The position numbers were made by a program, and so were the translations under genes. Below the pieces are notes generated by a model. That model was not told where the DNA came from. It searched no databases and saw nothing but the letters and a program-made list of their open reading frames with translations. Source: Anas platyrhynchos (lineage: Eukaryota > Chordata > Aves > Anseriformes > Anatidae). Taken from it: a stretch of DNA of 64,000 nt. The stretch lies in the NCBI RefSeq assembly GCF_047663525.1, contig NC_092594.1, forward strand, positions 37,266,001-37,330,000, read 5' to 3'. The first letter of the stretch is position 1. Every line of letters starts with the position of its first letter. This document shows positions 1-32,900 of this stretch, piece by piece.

Positions 1-1423
1 TCTGCTGAGGAAACTGGATGCTATCTGGTTAAAATCACTGACCGTTACCATTTACACCATTTCATAAATAGCTCTGCTCTGCATTGAAGCAAATCTCTTC
101 AGAGAATTTGCTGGCTGGAGACTTTTTGTATTGTAAACATCTGGAAAGAAATAATAAAAATGCAGTTTTATGCATCTGCCTTCTTCTAAGCTTTCCACAG
201 TGTAAGCAGTCTGATCATGCCTTCAGTTATTGTGCTGCTGATTTCCATGGAAATAATTGTGTCTTTGTTATTCTGTAATTAAATTAAGAAAATGTACTAT
301 ACAGGGTGTAGTAGCATGTCCTTAGGCCGCGAGTCTGCATATTGCCTGGGGTAAACTGGTGGTTAAAGAATTTTCCATCACCTCAGCTTTCAGTTTTATA
401 TTGGATCCTTCTGGGAAGCATTTGCACACTTTTAGTAAGAGTGTCTGTTCTTTGAGTGGCTGTACTTTATTAATTAAGTCAAGATATTTCTTAAAATCTC
501 TGTTAAGGTTAGCTGCTTTTCCCAAGGGAGAGTTAGGATCAAACCACGAGCAGCAGATTGTGATGGGTCACATCCTGACGAGCATCTCTTACAAATACCT
601 GTGTGTGGTGTGTCTTAGATTTGTGGCAGTCCAAGTGGTCATTTATTTATGAAAAGAAGTGAAATAGGGAGGGTGCTCCTACTCCTCACGTTGGGCATTT
701 AACGTCAGTTGTTAGGAGCCTCATCTCCGCTGAATGCCTACATGGTTGGTGAGAATTTAAGAACATATAATATGAGCTCCTGAGGTGGTGGTGTTTTGCT
801 GGAGGGATAGGATTTTTGAAAAGCAGAATGGCTACACCATATCACATAAAGATTATTTTAAGTCAGTGCCCTGCCTCAAAAAATAACCTGCAGGGGATAT
901 TGCAAGTACAAAAACTGGGCAAATCTAGCGACACTTCTCCAGATCACAGTTCTAGCCACTAGTGATGTGCAACTCAAGGACTACTTGAGACAGAAATGTG
1001 TTCTTTGTGCTTAAAAACCCTCTGCATTTTTTTAATTATTATTATTTGTATTTATTTATTATTTTTGTTAAGAATTTGTCCAGTCATCTTTTGAAACTAT
1101 GTAAAGTTTTAGCATCTGTAACGCTGTATGGCAAATAGTTGTCTCACTTAGCTGTGTTCCCAAGTTGCACCTTAAAAAGTGCTGAAGTTAATTCAATCAG
1201 TCTTAAGTGGCTTTTGAGAATGGGTCTGGGTTCTGATGATGCTAAGGTACATTTGAAATTTTTACTCTTCAGAGAGAATAGCCGTCAGCATCCTGAAAGT
1301 CCTCCTATCCTGTAAAAATAGCATCGTTGAGGAAGTAAGAGCAATGTGTGATTGTTACATAAAGAGCAGCCACTTAACCTTTAAGGCTAATGGGCTTCTT
1401 CATGTTTTTTTTTTCACTTGCAG
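1..1423 (+). other. EFCAB7: EFCAB7 intron, last but one in the gene (5' part outside window)
   Basis: This AT-rich stretch ends in a polypyrimidine tract and an AG acceptor directly before the coding exon at 1424. I looked for the preceding EFCAB7 exon in all + frames and found no sequence resembling the upstream part of the protein, so that exon must lie left of the window. A minus-strand open frame at 322-525 is treated separately as a finding. Nothing else in the stretch looks functional. Confidence 0.75.
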
Positions 1424-1531
1424 TCTGAAAACAAAGTGATAATTCATGTCAACAATGAGCAGAGTAAGAACTGCCTAAGTAACAGGGGACTTACCGTTTT
1501 TGCTGTGGAAGTGGCACCAAAATCCATGACG
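1424..1531 (+). CDS. EFCAB7: EFCAB7 penultimate coding exon
   Basis: EFCAB7 (EF-hand calcium-binding domain protein 7) forms a complex with IQCE that anchors EVC/EVC2 at the base of the primary cilium and promotes Hedgehog signalling. This exon encodes 36 residues near the C-terminus, in the only stop-free frame, beginning SENKVIIHVNNEQSKNC and ending FAVEVAPKSMT. This closely resembles the C-terminal part of human EFCAB7 as I recall it (KVIIH, SKNC, FAVEVAPK are shared). A T-rich tract plus cag acceptor precedes it and a gtaaga donor follows. Both ends are in phase 0, so it joins exactly to the next exon. The EF-hands lie upstream, outside the window. The assignment is also supported by PGM1 lying immediately downstream on the same strand, as in human. 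Confidence 0.9.
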
Positions 1532-2371
1532 GTAAGATTTTTCTAGTTTAGCCAATTCAAAATCTGAGCAAAAAGCAAAAAATCATGTGACATCCTTACA
1601 GTTTCCTTTTGCAAGTGGAGAAGTCTGTCTTCATCACCAGTACAGATCAGATACAGCTCTTGATATTGCAGAGCTGCACGCGTGTTTGATGTATCCATGT
1701 TTCCCAGTGCAGATCGCTGTATGTAGCTGTTCAGTTTTTCATACATGCATTGAACCAAAACAGGTACATGTGCCACTTACTGATACTTTTTTAATATCAT
1801 TTTTCTGAGGCTGTATTTTTTTTACTTAACCAATTTATATTTAGGTATATAGATGGCTTTGAGAAGCACACCAAGCATGTGCTAGTCTGAGGCAAAAATA
1901 TGGTGATATTTTCTTTATTCATTTATGAAGAAAATATAGTTTTTATTATTCTAAAAGTACACCCTCTCCCTTTCAAAGAAGAGACATCCAAACAATTTTA
2001 TATTTCACAACTTTCTAGTGTGAGTGCATTCAGATCCACTTAAATCAGTCCCAAGATACTGGCAGGTTATGGACCTATTTTAATACTGCTACTGACAATT
2101 TAGATATCTATAGCCTGCTCCTGTAAGTTGTTTTATTAATTTTAATTTCTGCTTCATTCAGTACAAGTTGTAGGCTCAGCATCCCTTGTGGATTTTTTGC
2201 TGTCATTAAATTAAATACTAAGCTCTCATTAGAGATGCTGAATGTTTGTCATTTAATGTTTGTGATATAAGTTCTGAAGCACTTAATTTTGCTTCCATAT
2301 TATTTTAGGTATCATACACACAAATCTTCAATAAACATCTGTTTCACCTATGTTTTCTCTCTTGTATACAG
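1532..2371 (+). other. EFCAB7: EFCAB7 last intron
   Basis: An AT-rich intron of 840 nt between a gtaaga donor and a tatacag acceptor. I see no gene, RNA or recognisable repeat in it. Confidence 0.85.
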
Positions 2372-2446
2372 GTTTCTCAGCATGTGATGCCACTGAACGA
2401 GCAGGAAGAATGGCTTTACAATTGTGTACATTCCCTTTTACGTTAA
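2372..2446 (+). CDS. EFCAB7: EFCAB7 last coding exon with stop codon
   Basis: Encodes the final 24 residues, starting VSQHVMPLNEQEEWLYNCVH and ending SLLR, then TAA at 2444-2446. The QHVMPLNE-x-x-EW segment matches the human C-terminus as I recall it. The exon follows a tatacag acceptor and continues phase 0 from the exon at 1424-1531. Together the two exons give the last 60 residues of the protein. The reading frame is intact, so the gene looks functional here. Confidence 0.9.
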   Translation, partial: VSQHVMPLNEQEEWLYNCVHSLLR

Positions 2447-3140
2447 ACATTCTGGTTAGAGAGCTGTTTCTTGGCAGTGTTCAAACTAAGCCACGATTTT
2501 TTTTTCTTGGCTCCTTCTGCTGGACCATTTCTAGTCTTGTCCTTCTCCAAAGCTGGCTGCTTCTCAGAGCTTCATTTGTTAAAGCCAATGAATCACATAA
2601 GTACTTATTTCTGGTATCCCACTTTTGCTAATGACTTTTAAGAAACATGAATAGCAATAGCATAGGGACAGAATAACTGTAAGTATGTAAAATCCTTTGA
2701 CAGAGTAGGATATTGACATACTGCCTAATGAAATACATTGGCATGAAAATGTTGAGAGACAATAAAAGTGAGTACTGTTCAGTAATATAGCTGACAGTTG
2801 TAACATAATTGTGCTTTATAAGGGCTAGTTTCCCAAAGTATGCCCTTATTTTCTGTAATATGTAAGGTAGCTCCACATGCTGGAGCTGCTTCACTGAGAA
2901 AAAACTTTTGTTAAATCGGTCTGATGGATTCCTAATTCAACACTCCTGTGATTTTTATGTGAGAAATATAAAGGGGTGGGGTTCTTTAATCATCTGGTAA
3001 AGGATTTGATTTTTCCCTTTTTTATATTATTTTCTTTTATTTTTGTAACCTAATAATACTTACCTTACTCTTGTTCTAAATGATTACCAACTGTTTTTAT
3101 ATTCTTTTGTATAAAATAAAGTCTGGCTTTTCACATGTGA
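2447..3140 (+). other. EFCAB7: EFCAB7 3' untranslated region
   Basis: AT-rich sequence following the EFCAB7 stop. Two AATAAA hexamers are present, at 2761-2766 and 3115-3120, so two mRNA 3' ends are possible. The downstream end of the UTR is inferred to lie about 15-20 nt past the second hexamer and is approximate. Confidence 0.6.
3115..3120 (+). terminator. EFCAB7: Candidate distal poly(A) signal of EFCAB7
   Basis: Canonical AATAAA about 670 nt after the EFCAB7 stop codon, followed by T/G-rich sequence. An earlier AATAAA at 2761-2766 is an alternative. Which is used cannot be read from the sequence. Confidence 0.5.
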
Positions 3141-4280
3141 TAAGGAAATAACATTAATTGAGGAGGGCAATTTTATTTTGTGCTCCTGACTGTTAACTGC
3201 AATTAATTATTTCAAAGGTAGCTGAAATAAGGAGGCTAAAGTCCACTAATATAGGCTGCAATAGAAATGAAAAACAACTTTGAGGTACTAAAAATATCTG
3301 GGCTGTTATGTTTTTCTAGTTCCTTTAAATGTCTGTTAATGTAAAAAATGATAACCCTGGTCACTTGATGCTTAAAAAGTGCTTGAGTTTAAAATAGCCA
3401 TTAAATGTATGTGACCTCATCTGCAAGGGCAGCAAGTCTAGAAAAGCTATATTTATCTGCCAGCGACTCTTGTACTCTGGTGTTCCTCTGCTGTAATCGT
3501 ACACTGGGAAAGTAAATGTCAGTTACAAAAAGAGAGCGCTGCTCGAGGCTGGCTGTGATTTATGCACTCCAGCAACTGGTGCTCAAGGAGGTCTACTGGT
3601 GATCGTTCTTTTTTTTTAATTTCTTTTTTTTTGGTCCCCCCATAGCAAGCACGGCAGATATCGTTTTCATTTCCAGAACTGTCTAGAAGTAGAAGTTGTA
3701 TTAAGAGACTCTACACATTTTTGGTAACTTCCTGCCAGCAACACAGAGCTCTGTAAATGCTGCCTCAGGCAACGTGTGGATACATCACAAGTTCCTAGCT
3801 GCATCTCTGAGAAGGAACAGGGAAATTATGAGGTACAAAATGAGCTCTCCCTTATTTGCCCTTCGTCTGTTTATGACATTAGTCTCGGTAGGCGCAGCAG
3901 GAATCGATGTGCTGTTCTTCCTGCACTTCAGGACAGGAATGCTTAAAACTGAGAGAAGCTCTTGGCTGAGAACTCAGCGCGTGAGGCAGGACTTGGGTTT
4001 GCTGCAGTTAATGTGGAGTGAAATATGACACAGCAGCAGGGCATGGAACCCCTTTGCTGTCCTGATCTTGTTGTTAAGAAATCTTATTATCTGACTTTTT
4101 GGAGGGGAATATAAGCAAGTTCTCTGCCCCAAGGCAGCTTCCACCCCTCTCAGGAGGAGCTCAGAAGCGAGACCTCAGCCCTATCTGCTGGGTGTTCTCC
4201 CCTTTGCTCCAGGCCCCCTAAAACCATTCTGGAGTCACACAAGGAGTCAGCTACCGGCTGCCCTCCTCGGGGGGGTTGGA
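3141..4280. other. Spacer between EFCAB7 and PGM1
   Basis: About 1.1 kb, AT-rich in its first half and rising in GC toward the PGM1 promoter. I found no gene or identifiable repeat. The two genes are tandem, so proximal promoter elements of PGM1 could extend into the right-hand part. Confidence 0.6.
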
Positions 4281-24249
<19,969 letters not shown>

Positions 24250-24420
24250 AGGCTCGGTCCTGGCACCGTGCTGGAGAGCTCGCCGCGTGAGGGAAGGCAG
24301 CCTGTCACCCCCGTCTTGTCCAATCTGTCACTATGAAAGGAAAATTAATTTTATCTCTGTATTTAAGTACAGTACTGAACCGCTACGGATAGACAATAAA
24401 AACCAGCCCCTGTGAACAAT
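24250..24420 (+). other. PGM1: PGM1 3' untranslated region
   Basis: A short 3'UTR of about 170 nt ending after the AATAAA hexamer at 24395-24400. It is followed by a T/G-rich stretch (about 24420-24440) of the kind that promotes cleavage. The exact cleavage point is inferred. Confidence 0.75.
24395..24400 (+). terminator. PGM1: PGM1 poly(A) signal
   Basis: AATAAA about 145 nt after the stop codon, with a GT-rich element 25-45 nt downstream. It is the first canonical hexamer after the stop. Confidence 0.8.
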
Positions 24421-27400
24421 TTGTGCGCACGTTGCTGTGCTGCTTTCTTGCGTCACACCGCGCTGCTGGCAAGCTGTGTATGGTGCTCATTAGCACAGCC
24501 TTTTGGTTTAGCATATGCACTTTTTTTTTTTCTTTGCTTAAACAAAAGGCTCTAGAAATAACAAAGAGACTAAATTCTTCAATAATTCAGGGGTTTTGGT
24601 TCTATCTTGGAAACCGTCCTGGAAAAGAAGCGCATTTTACCCTTGTTAATATATTGTATTTAAATTTGATGTCTCTAAATAAGCAACAGCTGTGTATTAA
24701 GGCTGAGTATTTTTTACTCGTGTGGATTTTTTCCCCCTTTCAAAAGCCAATTATGTAAATTGGTCTCTTTGCCATGCTATCTGTATAAAAAAATGTAACA
24801 AACCCTCCCCACAGAAATAAGCAATAACAAACATTGTAGGATATTAAAGTGATGTGGGCTACAATTACTGCTCAGTGCTCTTTTATTTCCTTGCATCGCG
24901 ACAGGCTCCCTCTTGAAGAGCAAAAGACTGTTTTGATGAGCTCTTGTTTGGTTGAACGTGCGTGGTGAGATTCTCTGAATAATCAGATTTGCAGGCATTA
25001 ATGTGCAAAATCTTATCCCAGGGCACAGAGGGGTCACTTCGGAAGCAGTTGTTGCTATCGGATGTTATCACAGCTCCCTGCCCCTTAGCTGGAGGCCATC
25101 CCCTTCGAGTGAGCTGTGTTCCAGCGGGATGGGTGGAAGGGATGGGATGTGCTCCTGCTGCTGACTTGGAACTCCTCAACCACGGAGGAGATGTTCTCCA
25201 GCAAGGGGGGCTCTGGCAGATGCCCTCAGGTAAATCCCCAAGACCCTGATGGTTTATCGCCTCGTTCTTGAGGCTGCTATGGCTTAAACTGTGTCAATAA
25301 AAGGAGTTGCAGTGCTGGGAGTGACAGCAGGGGATTTCCCCCTTTTGGCTGGCATGCCTTTGTCACCCAAGCCCTGCAGTGCCCTCTGCCCTCACTGGGC
25401 TCAGTGGCATGAGGCTGGCCACGGCAGCGCTGCCCATACAGCCCAAATTCGGGCCAGGACCCTGGGCTTCCCTGAGGGAACAGCTCTGTTTCCCAGGAAT
25501 GTGAAACATCCTTAACCACGCTGCCAGCAAAACTGCTGAGGTCGATACAGATGTGCTGACAAGAAGCTCTTTATCTCATCTTCTGTACGGAGATGAGGTG
25601 TCTCTTCTGACACAGACCTTCTGCTGAATCCACGCTAACAGCTCTGCCAGCAGAGCCGTTTTGGTGCAGGGCATGTTAAAAACCCATGTTGAAGAATCCC
25701 GAGAGAACCTGAATAAACCTCGTGCAATCTGTCTGAGGAAGCAATGCTTGTGCTCGGGAGCTGGCCACAAATGGGCAGCAAAGATTGCTTTTACAATGAA
25801 AAATAGTGAAAAAAGGGAACCAAGCCACCAACCTGTTTTCCGTGTGCATGGAGATGGACCAGAGTACCTGGTGTGTGGTAGGGGATAGAGGAGAGGAGCT
25901 TTGGTCAGGGGGATCATTAAAAAACCTGGTGCCAAAGGTCAGCCTGAAACGTATCTGGTGTTGGGAGCACTGGGCAGCCCCCGGCTGTCCCCAGAAGTGC
26001 CCTGTGCAGACACTGGGCTCTCTGGGGGGCTCTCTGATTCCTGCTGCTCACAGGCAGCACAGAAGCCCAAGCTGTGTTGTGTCACTTCATGAAATACAAG
26101 GAAGGAGACACAGAAATCCAGCAAATGCTGCAGCTTCTGTGTTAACAGAAGAAAATGAAAAAACACTAAATCAAACCTGAGTTGTGTCTGAATGGAAGTT
26201 AAACATGGCCCAGCCCGCGTTCATTGCTTACATCCTCAGACGGTGAAAGGTGTATCAAAGGGACCTGTGCAACGCTGGCACCTCCAAGGGGTGAGCGGGA
26301 TGCTCCGCTTGGGACTTTGATCTCTGTTGGACAGGATGCCTGGCTGGGGCTGGAGCGTGGCGGTGAAACCTGGAGCCTCCCACTTGTAAATCCTCGCTTG
26401 CAGCCTTTCTCTGGGTGGCACCAGCTGCACGTTACCTCCTTGCAGAGTCTCATGGGTCACTTCAGGCCATCTCCGTCTGGGATGGCAGAGAAGCATCAGT
26501 GGCACAGGACCAAAACTGGCCGCTTCTCACCTCTCCTGGCAAATCTCTGCCCCTTCCCCTGGTCCAGCTCAAAAGGGGTAGTGTGGGACCCCTCATTTTA
26601 TTCAAGCAAGTCACTTCAGTGAGAGCTCCTTTCCTTTCTAACGCATGGACTTGCAAGGAGCGATTTCAGTCCTGTAATTAATTCCCTGAGATGTTTCCTG
26701 AGAGCACTTAGTGCTGGGCTGTGAGGAAAATGCCCCATCTCTGCTGCCCTGCCCCCGTCCCCTTCCTGATCTGCAGAGGATGTTCCCCATTGTTTGAGCA
26801 AGGTGCTGGGGTGCTAACGAAGGGCTCTGTTTTGGCACCACACATCAGGCATCGTTAGCACGGGCGCTGCTGGGACTTGTTGCCAAACGAATGGGTTTGC
26901 CAGCGCCAGCCGGGCGGCCGGGGAAGGGCAGCTGCAGTCAGCAAGGAAGCGTCCAAATTAACGCAGGGAGTCGCCTTGCTTCTGAGAGCCTGAAGACCAA
27001 GCCTAAATCTGCTTGACAGCTTCTTCTGGAGGGACACACATGGCGTGGAAACATTTGATCTCTCGGCCAGCTAATAACAAGCTTGAAAACAAAGTAAATC
27101 GGTGATTATAAAGTGCTCTGAGAGACAAAAGAAGGATTCACATTTACATCACAGAGCTTCAGCCTCTGCTTGTGCTGCCCTTGCCCCAGCCTGGTGGGGA
27201 CACTTGGGTGGGTGAGGGCCAAGGGCTCAGAGCGGCCGCAGTGGAGCTGAGCTGTCTCGGGGCACTGCAGAGTCAGTGCCACCACCCCTGGTGACACCCG
27301 TGTGGGTTTGTCCCCGCCGTGTCGCTGGGTGGGACGCAGCTCAAGTGCCAGCGAGTTTACTGGGAACATGCAGAAAGTGAGGCAAAAGCGGCCGATTGCC

Positions 27401-29912
27401 AAAGGTAACTCCTATTGCTCTGACTAAGGGAGACTTCCTCTCTGAGCTACTAGGTTGGGTAATTCATAATTTTCTCAGGAAATTCACGTTTACCCTTGGG
27501 CTGGATTACAGCGTACTCCTTCCAAGTCATCGACTATGTGCAGCACCAGAGAAACGTGGTCGGCCCGCCCGGCACCTAATGGGCCGCGTTGGACAAAGAC
27601 GTGGCAATGGAGGTGTTCGCAGAGACTCAGCCCCTCTGAGCATACAGATATTTGCATGAAAAATTACTCCTGCTCTTTCTTTGCTTCTCTTCAGGCTGAC
27701 GCTACAGACTCCTGTCCCCAAGGAGCCCAATTAGATCCAGATGTCTCACTATTCGTACGTGTTTTAATCTCTACCCCAACTTTACGTAATGCAATATCTG
27801 ATTTCTGCACGCAGCTCCCACCGCCCAAAAAATGAAAATATATCACAAGGTCTCCCTGACAAAAGCAAGCGGAGAGATTCGAGGAGTGGCAATCATTCAA
27901 GGAGTGGCAATCAGCACTACCTCCCCGATTTCTTGTCCCAGCCCCAGGCTGGGCGTTTCAGGGCTGGAGTTGCCCAAGGCCAGGGCAGGCGGCAGTGCTG
28001 AGGGCTCCAGGTTTGACTCACTGGTGGCGTGAGCCCCTGCAGCAAAGGCCAAACTCCTGTGCTGGAGGCAGAAAAGCTCTGAAGCCCCGTTGTTCTGGAG
28101 GACCTGACAGTGCTCCACCCAGACAGGCGGTTTCTCTCTAGATGGCAGTATTGGTAAGGAGTCTCAGGGCATTGTGACAGACCCTGGGTCTTGCTGCACC
28201 TCGGCTCTGTGTGATTGCAGCTGAAGTCCAGGAGTTCATTCACCAGCCAAAATCACACCTCCGAGGTCTTTAAGAGAGCACCCAGGCTGCAATGTGTTGT
28301 AAACCTGTATTTTAATTCTGTAAAATCAAATTTTCCTCTGTGGCTAAAAGATCAGATATGCTCACATGAAGCTTGATTACAGGGAATGAATTAGGTTTTA
28401 ATTGGGATGAGGCCTCCTAGTGAGGAGCAACAGCCCAGATCTGATACTCAGCAGCACAACCTGGGCTTGTGCAACAGCAGGTGAGCAGAGCCAGTCCGCT
28501 CAGATGGATTTGTACAGGGTCTGAAGTTGTTATTAAATATCCACCCTCTCATTTCCAATGGTAGAGGCCCCTCCTGGCCGCCATCCCTCACAACGAAGGC
28601 ACTGACACACCCGGGGTTGCACACCCACATCTGCACCACGTCCCTACACGTAGATGAGATGCGATAGCTGTCAGAGGATTTGGGCTGTGTCTAATACCAT
28701 GGTGCTGCTTCAAATGACTCTGCACTAACTTAAAATCAATTTATATCCCTTGTCTCCTCCATAAAACCCATTCTGGAAGGACTGTTACAAAGCTTTCATG
28801 CTCTGATCCCTTGAGGCGCCTGTTTTGGTGGCACAGGGCAGTATTTAGACGTTCTGCACCTCAGTGCACAGTGCCAATGTGGGGTCATTCCTCCGCTCTT
28901 CCAGGCCCTGCAAACCTCCCTGCACCCACGGCAGAAAGAAAGGTGAAGGGAACAGTCAGTTGGAGGGGAATAATTGGGCAAATTGGGCTCCCTGTGTCCA
29001 GAGAGTGAGCACGTGAAGCTCTGAACCATTGGACTCCACGTTTCTCCACAGCTCCTCAGAGACAGGGGGGAGCTGGAGGGAAGCGGAGGAGTTTAGGAAG
29101 CTTGCAAGCAGAATGCTTGTGTTGTTTCTGGCACCAAATTACCCGTCATGTGCATCCCTTCACAATGACATTAACCTCCCATGGCAGGGCTGGAAGACCC
29201 TCAGAAACACTCCTCTCCACCGTTCCTGCTAAGGATGACCTGGTCAGCAGACCTGGCGGCAGCAAAGCTCGGGCTGCAGGCCGCAGCCACGAGCAAGGCG
29301 GAGCAGGATCCAGCCAGGCAGAATTAACCTGACAAATGCAGGCTGAATCTCTCCAGACAGCTGCTGCTGAAAGGACAAACAGCTTTACAGCTTTACCCCC
29401 ACACGGCGCTCGGCCTAGCGAGGTGCATGGGGCCGGCCCGCAACATGGCTGCAGCTCTTCCCTGGGTGGGTGAAGGCCGCGGGGTTTGTGCCCCGGCTCT
29501 GCCTTCCCCTTGGGGCCATCAGTGAGCCTTACACTGAAAGAGGCTTTCCTGAGGTTTGGGATCACAGACAAGCACGTCTGTAAGCGTTTTCCTGCTCAGG
29601 TCATTGATGCTGTTTCCTCCCTGAACTGAGTGTATTGCCCAAGTCTTGTTTTGGCTGTTAATGCTACACATCACCCCTCAAAGAGGGGAAAGGGAAAGTT
29701 TCCTGTGCCTTCTTCTGACTATGCAAAACTGCATGAAACAGGAGACTGCGACTACGAATCTACCCTGTCCCAGTGCAGCCCAAAGATAAAAGCGTTAAAA
29801 TGCTCTGTAATTACCGTCAACCTCAAAGAAGAAATTTTATGATGGCAGTAATCAGATGCTCAGCTCTAACAACCCATGGCACAAAATGAAAGAACACAAT
29901 TTTTAAACAATG

Positions 29913-29913
<1 letters not shown>

Positions 29914-29950
<37 letters not shown>
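29914..29950. repeat. Poly(T) tract, 37 bases
   Basis: An uninterrupted run of T. It could be the tail of an antisense retro-inserted sequence or simple slippage. No recognisable retrocopy lies on its right. Confidence 0.9.
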
Positions 29951-29956
<6 letters not shown>

Positions 29957-32900
29957 GCTCGGCAACAATTTGAAGGTATTTATCCTTTTGTAAGAAATTT
30001 GAACTCTCACAATGTGAGAGTCTGACCTCCTGGATGACAGAGAAATGATAGATATTTAAATGACGGCCTTGTCTAGTTCCAGATGCCTCCACCTTTTAGC
30101 ACGAAGCGCAGCCTTTTACAAGGAACCAAAGCAAAATGAAAGCATCACTTATATGCAGCTTAGGCTCAAGAAATGAATTGGGGTGTAAGTGTTATTCTAA
30201 ACAACAATTTGACAATCTCTTTAACAAGCAGAGTTTATTAGAGTGCTAAAATGGCTACTGTCCCCTTAGGCCCTGATCTCCTTTGTCAGGAGTACCAATT
30301 TTTACACCTGGAAGCCTATTGCCTTGCTTCAATTTGGGATAGACACAGAGTTTGCAAAGATATTAAGTGCTGGCAGTGCTACTTTGCCGCAGCGTGGCAC
30401 AGCGAGAGGCCCTGGTGAGAGCTCTGAAGGCCGCTCGAGGAGCTCAGCTCAGCCCTTCCCAGGCACCAGGAACCCACACGGGACTGCTCGCCCACAGCAG
30501 ACCCTCAGAAATCAAGTGCTGTGGGCTCTCAGGTCCATGGAGCTACTTGGTTTGTAATGGCCTGTGGCCTGTTCAGAAGGAAGTTGTGAGGTTCTTGTGC
30601 TTCCCCTCATCTTCTGCTGTTCCCCTGGGGGTAGTGGGGCTGCTCAGGGCCCCTGGCCCAGATCTGCTCTCTCCTTCCTCTCCTAGCGGGCATGGAAGAG
30701 CTCACAGAAATCTGCTTCATCCTGTCCCTGGTCACAGTTATTCATCATCAAGCCTCCTTTCCATGATCCCTAACACAGTGGGAGCCCTCCAAACTCAGGA
30801 GTTTTGTGCTTACACCGACAAAAGGGGATGCCATAACTCCTTAGGCCCAGACCAACGAGCAGCCACACTCGGTCAGCTGCAGAAGGAGCTGCTGGAAGGC
30901 TATTTTTTTTTTTTCCATTGCTGTTTACTCAATTTTCTGCTTATTTCCCTAAGGGAAAAGTTGTGGTGTGACCACAGCCTCTGCCTGTTCTGCCCCTTGG
31001 CCAGTTGTGGGTGAGCAGCACCAGCAGCTCAGCACAGGCTGCAGCAGGAGCACGGAGTGAGGATGGAGAGGGCAGAGGCTGGGACCGCCCGAAGAGGTGG
31101 AAACTTGGTGCTGGAGTCACGATGGGTGCTGGAAACACCACGGGAGGCCTCTGAGGTGTGAGTATAAAGGATGAGGGGCACAAAACTGCAGGGGGTCACT
31201 TGTGCTGTTTGCAGCTTGTTTAAAAATTTGCACTTTATTCTTTCACTTTGTGATGCTGCAGGCATGTGCCTGCTTTGGTCTGAGAAAATCGGGGAGGTAT
31301 TTTTAAGCTGAGCCTTCTGTATTTTCAGGAGAAACTTCCTGATTGTCATACTTCTTATTTTGATTGAGAGGAATGTTTAATGTCAATTGAAGCTGTTTAT
31401 TTTCTGCTTTATTACAAAGCAAAACTGCGACATGTACAGCGCTGTTCATTAGTGTCCAGCTCACAGTAACAGGTGGGACAGTAGAGCTTCTGGCACCATC
31501 TCAAGCATTGACTGTTGATAACAGTTATGTCAGTACTGGCGATGTAGAACGTTTTATTTTTCTGCTTTCACTAAAAAAAAAAAGAAAAAGAGATGGATTA
31601 GATCCATGCAAATTAAAAAGTAGCAGAAACTAAAGTAGACATTAGTGGTTTCAAATGCTCAGGCTGTACTGGTAAGCTCTCTGTCACAGAGGGAATCAAA
31701 GTCATTTTTAAGCAGCTATTCTGTGTTCTACTTTGAACTGATTATTGTAAATGTCTTATAAAAAGCAGCTGAGCTGCATTTTTCAATTTTATATACAGGC
31801 CTTGAAAGCCCACTAAGTAGCTGAATGCCCCTGTGCGTGTATGTTAAACTTGTTGTGCGGCAGAAAGAAGGTACAGAATATACCTCGGCTCATGTATAAA
31901 TAATATGCGACTAATTTTTTCTGCCATTACCGAGACCGAGTGGGTTGATGCTGAACAGCTTATAACTGCTGGGTATTTTATAGGGATTGCTTTTCAGATG
32001 CAGAGAAGTGCTGCAGATTCCTCCCACTATGCACTAATTCCTGCAAAATTAAGTGTGATGGTTTGGTAGCTCAGTGCTTGCATACTGGCTCTTTTTTCCA
32101 CCTTAACTTCTGGACTTTCTTTTCCTATCTATTTTTTTTTTCTTTCCCTTCTTTGCATCCAACTTTTCTCTTCTTCATTCTCCTTCACTGTTTTCCAACT
32201 TTCCATCTTCTTCGTGCATCATATTTTTTTCCCTTCCAGCTTCTTGTCTTATGTAGTACAGGAACACAGAATTCAAGAGCAGTATTTACCTCCACCACCT
32301 GCCACCCTTCCACTTTCTGTGCTTTCAGCATTGACCAAAATTCCCTTCATACAACTCCAGCTCAGATGTTTATGTAGTTACTGTACTAGCAGGAAAGCGT
32401 GCAGAAGAGGCTGACCAGACATCCAGGTTTTATAATGTCCCTTGAAAGCGCTCCCCTGGCTGATGGAGCTGTCGCGGCTCCTTCTGGGCTGGCTGCGAGT
32501 GAAAGAGGTGCCTGAGAGTTTTGGCCATATAGCCTGAGCTGTGTAGGTCTGTCCTCCTAAGAGATGTTGTAATGTGTACGGGTATGTTAAAGCAAAGAAC
32601 ATGTTCCATAGCAACTGCAGTGTTTGTAGTAGCAATAGCATCTGGGAATGCCTCGGCCCCGCACCTCACGGCACTGCGGTGACTGTGCTGACCTGCTGCA
32701 AGGAAAATTGGAGTAATGAAGCACTGACTGGAAAAAAATACACGCAAAGCCAAATGTTCACAACTGGTATAAGCAACTTATAAACGAATCCCACTGAGGG
32801 TCAATGGGAAAGAGGTTTGTCAGGCACCGCAAGCTTGAGTGGGGTGGATTAAACCATGCCTTGTCCTGCTGCACGGAGGCTTCATGACCACAACCTGGTG

